The notes under the pieces are model-generated. The model was not told the origin of the DNA, did not search any database, and saw only the letters and a list, made by a program, of their open reading frames with translations. A program made the translations under genes and the position numbers. Positions 61,501-64,000 of a stretch of DNA of 64,000 nucleotides are shown in pieces. Origin of the DNA: Erythrophleum ivorense (Eukaryota > Streptophyta > Magnoliopsida > Fabales > Fabaceae); contig JAIUCV010000398.1 of NCBI GenBank assembly GCA_026724425.1, positions 1 to 64,000 of the forward strand, written 5' to 3'. Within the stretch, counting starts at the first letter, position 1; each line of letters begins with the position of its first letter.

Positions 61501-62996
61501 TTTTTGTGGAATTAATTGGATATTTTTGAAGTTCATAGCAGAAATCTATATCAGTACCAATAACTAGTTGAACCTTTGTACCTTTTTGAATGTCAAACAT
61601 CTCCTACTTTCATGATCTGGAAATATTTTTATCATAAAGTAGACATCTGTAGCTTTCTAGAATGGTAAAGAATGCATGATTTTTATTTGTTTATAATTAG
61701 TTATGATTTTTTAAAGTTTGTGATAGAAAAGGAAAAATTTTGGCTGAGGCTGCAACTATGAATTCTGTGTATTCCCTTCCCTTGCACTAGTTCTAGGCCA
61801 CTTTTAATGATGAAATTAAGTTGTATCTATGTAATTAAATATGATAATGTGACACATGAGCTCACATGGTCCACGGGACATCAAATGAAACATTTATACA
61901 CTACACAATACTAAAATATTTATTATTTTAATGCCAATTTCCTTACCTCTTCATAGAAAGCATGATGTTATGCATGAAGATAGCATGAAATAAGCTAAAA
62001 AGTTATAATGTTACATATAACTTGGGGTGGATGAGTGACTTTGAGAAATTTGGGTTTGTGTACCTTTAAGACAAGTTTAGTAGACCATTTCAGTGCTTGC
62101 CCACATGCTCAAGTGGCCATGGCTGTCTTAAAACCCAAATTGGACCATTTGGACCCTTTATAAGACACAAAAATGACCATTATGCAGCCTAATGTCAATG
62201 ATCAAATGAATGAATTTGCTCATGACATTTGGCATGCAATTAGATCTCATTTAAAGATTTTTGGGAAGCTAAAGACCAAATTATTTGGAGCTCTGTGCAA
62301 TTAATTATGATTTTTTAAAGTTTGCATTTTTTTGCTGAACTGATATAGACAATGTTTATATAGTTAGTAACTTGGGTTGTGTCATTTGAGAGACCAATGG
62401 TGTCCAACACTCATGAAATGTTACAAACATAAAATAGATATAATAAGCTTCCCATGGCCACTGAGATCACCCTAATTGGACATATGAGCAAGGAGATATA
62501 AATTTTTGAAGTTGAAGAATAGTATCAGTAACGACAGACGACCTCTAGTATTATTCCATCAATTTTTGGTAGTTGGCAGTCTCTGTTGTGGCCTATATTT
62601 ATTTTTAATATAAAAGAGACATCTGTAAATTTCTAGAATGATATAGTGTGGATGATTTCAATTTTTCTAAAATTTGTTATGATTTTTCAAAATTTATGTC
62701 AAAATTTTGGAATTCCAACTTGAGGCTACACACTATATTTTCATGTGTACCTTTCACTTGCATGAGTTCTAGGCCACTTCTTAAACTTGTTATAAGTTGT
62801 ATTTGTGTATTTAAATATGAGAATGAAATGGATGAGTCCATATGGCCCACGGAATACTGAATGAAAATTTTATCCGTGATATAACGTAAGTTAATGGAAT
62901 ATTTTTAATAGCTTTTCTTGGAAATCTTATGTAATCCAAGGAGATGAGCCTAGTAATGATGTGAGATGAGCTTAGTAAATATGGTGTTACACACTC

Positions 62997-63164
62997 ACCC
63001 TCCCTTTGCTTCCTAACCTATTTTGTCACTCTTTCTTCATTCAAAAATTATGAAATGAGTTTTGAGTTTTTGTCATACCAGCAAAATATAAGCATATATT
63101 CTATATGATATTAAGCTTATTATATCAATTTCTTATTCTTAATACTTTTAATTGCAGAAAATAC
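62997..63164. other. Unassigned spacer after H
   Basis: About 170 bp of the DNA into which H inserted (continues from 54146). Nothing recognisable. Confidence 0.45.
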
Positions 63165-63245
63165 CAATATTAAAAGCCTAATTTCTCTAAATAGGGGTAA
63201 TTAAAGGCCTAATTTCTCCAATATTAAAGGCCTAATTTCTCCAAA
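63165..63245. repeat. Three short direct repeats at a break junction
   Basis: 'aatattaaaagcctaattt', 'taattaaaggcctaattt' and 'aatattaaaggcctaattt' follow each other with periods of about 31 and 23 bp, each continuing 'ctc'. The array ends exactly where gypsy pol similarity begins. It looks like templated filler DNA from repair of a double-strand break. Confidence 0.6.
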
Positions 63246-64000
63246 TTGACAAAATTGACTAGGAAGAACCAACCATTTGTGTGGGATGCTAAGTGTGAGA
63301 ATGCCTTTCAGGAGCTTAAGGATAGGCTTACTACTGCGCCTGTGTTAGTGATACTTGACCTTAAGGAGACATTCATAGTCTATAGTGACGCTTTTAAAAA
63401 AGGATTAAGGTGTGTCTTAATGCAACAAGGTAGGGTGATAGCCTATGCTTCTAGACAATTTAGATCCCATGAGGAGAATTACCCCACCCATGACCTAGAG
63501 CTAGCAGTTATAGTTTTTGCCCTTAAGATTTGGAGGCACTATCTCTATGGTGCCTAATTTGAGGCGTATAATGACCACAAAAGTTTGAAGTACTTGTTTG
63601 ACCAAAAGGAGTTGAACATGAGGCAAAGGAGGTGGATAAAATTTCTTAAGGGCTATGATTTCTCCTTAAAGTATCATCCAGGGAAGGCGAATGTGGTTGC
63701 GGATGCCTTAAGTAGGAAATCTATTCATATGGCAATGATGATGCTTAGAGAGCAAAGGTTGATTGAGGAGATGAGGGATTTGAATTTATCAATTTCAATA
63801 AACCCTAATAACCTTCTTTTGGGAAAATTGAGGATAGAAAATGACCTTAGGAAGAGAATTAAAGAGGCCCAAGAGCTAGATGCCTACTGGGGAGGAATTA
63901 GAGAGCAACTGGGGAGTGGTGAGGTCAAAGATTTTGACCTATCAGAAGATAGTTTGGTGAGGTACCAAGGTAGAGTGTGCATACCCAAGGATAAAGAGTT
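63246..64000 (+). pseudogene. Ty3/gypsy pol fragment: RNase H and start of integrase, cut by window end
   Basis: The frame is open from 63246 to the window edge apart from one stop, TAA at 63555-63557, where glutamine is expected (CAA to TAA). It begins in the RT connection ('LTRKNQPFVWDAKCENAF'), then RNase H with all four acidic residues in place: D in 'YSDAFKKG', E in 'HDLELAV', D in 'YNDHKSL' and D in 'VADALSR'. 'RYQGRVCIPKDKE' at the end begins the integrase. It is collinear with 22070-22870 of the large element and plainly the same lineage, but much less decayed. The left end is truncated at a filler junction, so RT, protease and gag are missing here. Confidence 0.87.

Larger units (their letters stand above)
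56707..62015 (+). mobile_element. Element I, family Q solo LTR (TSD tataa)
   Basis: It begins TATAATATCCAG (TG decayed to TA) and ends AATGTTACA, flanked by tataa at 56702-56706 and 62016-62020. Net length is about 3,642 bp without J. It gives the uninterrupted version of the sites where A and D entered element C. Minisatellite 60240-60425. No coding domain. Confidence 0.84.
54152..62991 (+). mobile_element. Element H, family Q solo LTR (TSD cactc)
   Basis: It begins TGTAATATCTG and ends ATGGTGTTACA, flanked by cactc at 54147-54151 and 62992-62996. Net length is about 3,526 bp without element I. It is collinear with B, C and I, with minisatellite 56085-56255 and hairpin relic at about 56397. 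No coding domain. Confidence 0.87.

Overview
The window reads as intergenic heterochromatin of a flowering plant, probably a eudicot with a repeat-rich genome. It is AT-rich and has no recognisable host gene, no rRNA or tRNA gene and no bacterial-style gene organisation. Almost all of it can be assigned to LTR retrotransposons and their solo LTRs, many bounded by TG...CA ends and matching 5-bp target-site duplications (TSDs). The species cannot be named from the sequence alone.

Layout. 1-5466: truncated and rearranged LTR pieces, including an inverted pair. 5467-6535: a diverged tandem repeat of roughly 300 bp. 6925-46577: one old Ty3/gypsy chromovirus (Tekay/Del-like) with both LTRs, a tRNA-iMet primer-binding site, decayed gag, protease, reverse transcriptase, RNase H, integrase and chromodomain-like tail, and a polypurine tract. 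Its net length is about 10 kb, but it is spread over 39.7 kb by nested insertions. One solo LTR (8816-11571) and an LTR remnant with two further layers sit in its 5' LTR. The integrase is split by element E (23735-43053). E contains C (24743-41367). C contains A (25706-35727) and D (36044-38966), and A contains B (26278-33585). Counting from the host DNA, insertions are five deep (gypsy, E, C, A, B). 46734-52458: solo LTR F with an insertion (48032-50856). 52459-54146: DNA I cannot assign. 54152-62991: solo LTR H, containing I (56707-62015), containing a Copia-like solo LTR J (57245-58906). 63165-63245: short direct repeats at a break. 63246-64000: a better-preserved gypsy pol fragment running off the window.

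The insertions fall into families. Family P (about 2.7-2.9 kb) is 8816-11571, 13912-16744, 48032-50856, A and D. Family Q (about 3.5-3.7 kb) is B, C, H and I. E (2.7 kb net) and F (2.9 kb net) are single examples with diverged relatives. None except the gypsy has an internal region, so they are best read as solo LTRs. P, Q and E share modules: a 30-40 bp minisatellite, a short GAGATTC/GAATCTC hairpin and a splice-donor-like AAG/GTA site. Family P also has a dense cluster of CTCGCTATAGCGAG-type palindromes near one end, the most distinctive unexplained signal in the window. Orientation of solo LTRs is relative: P-family strand is set by module order shared with Q, and only the gypsy strand is fixed by coding sequence.
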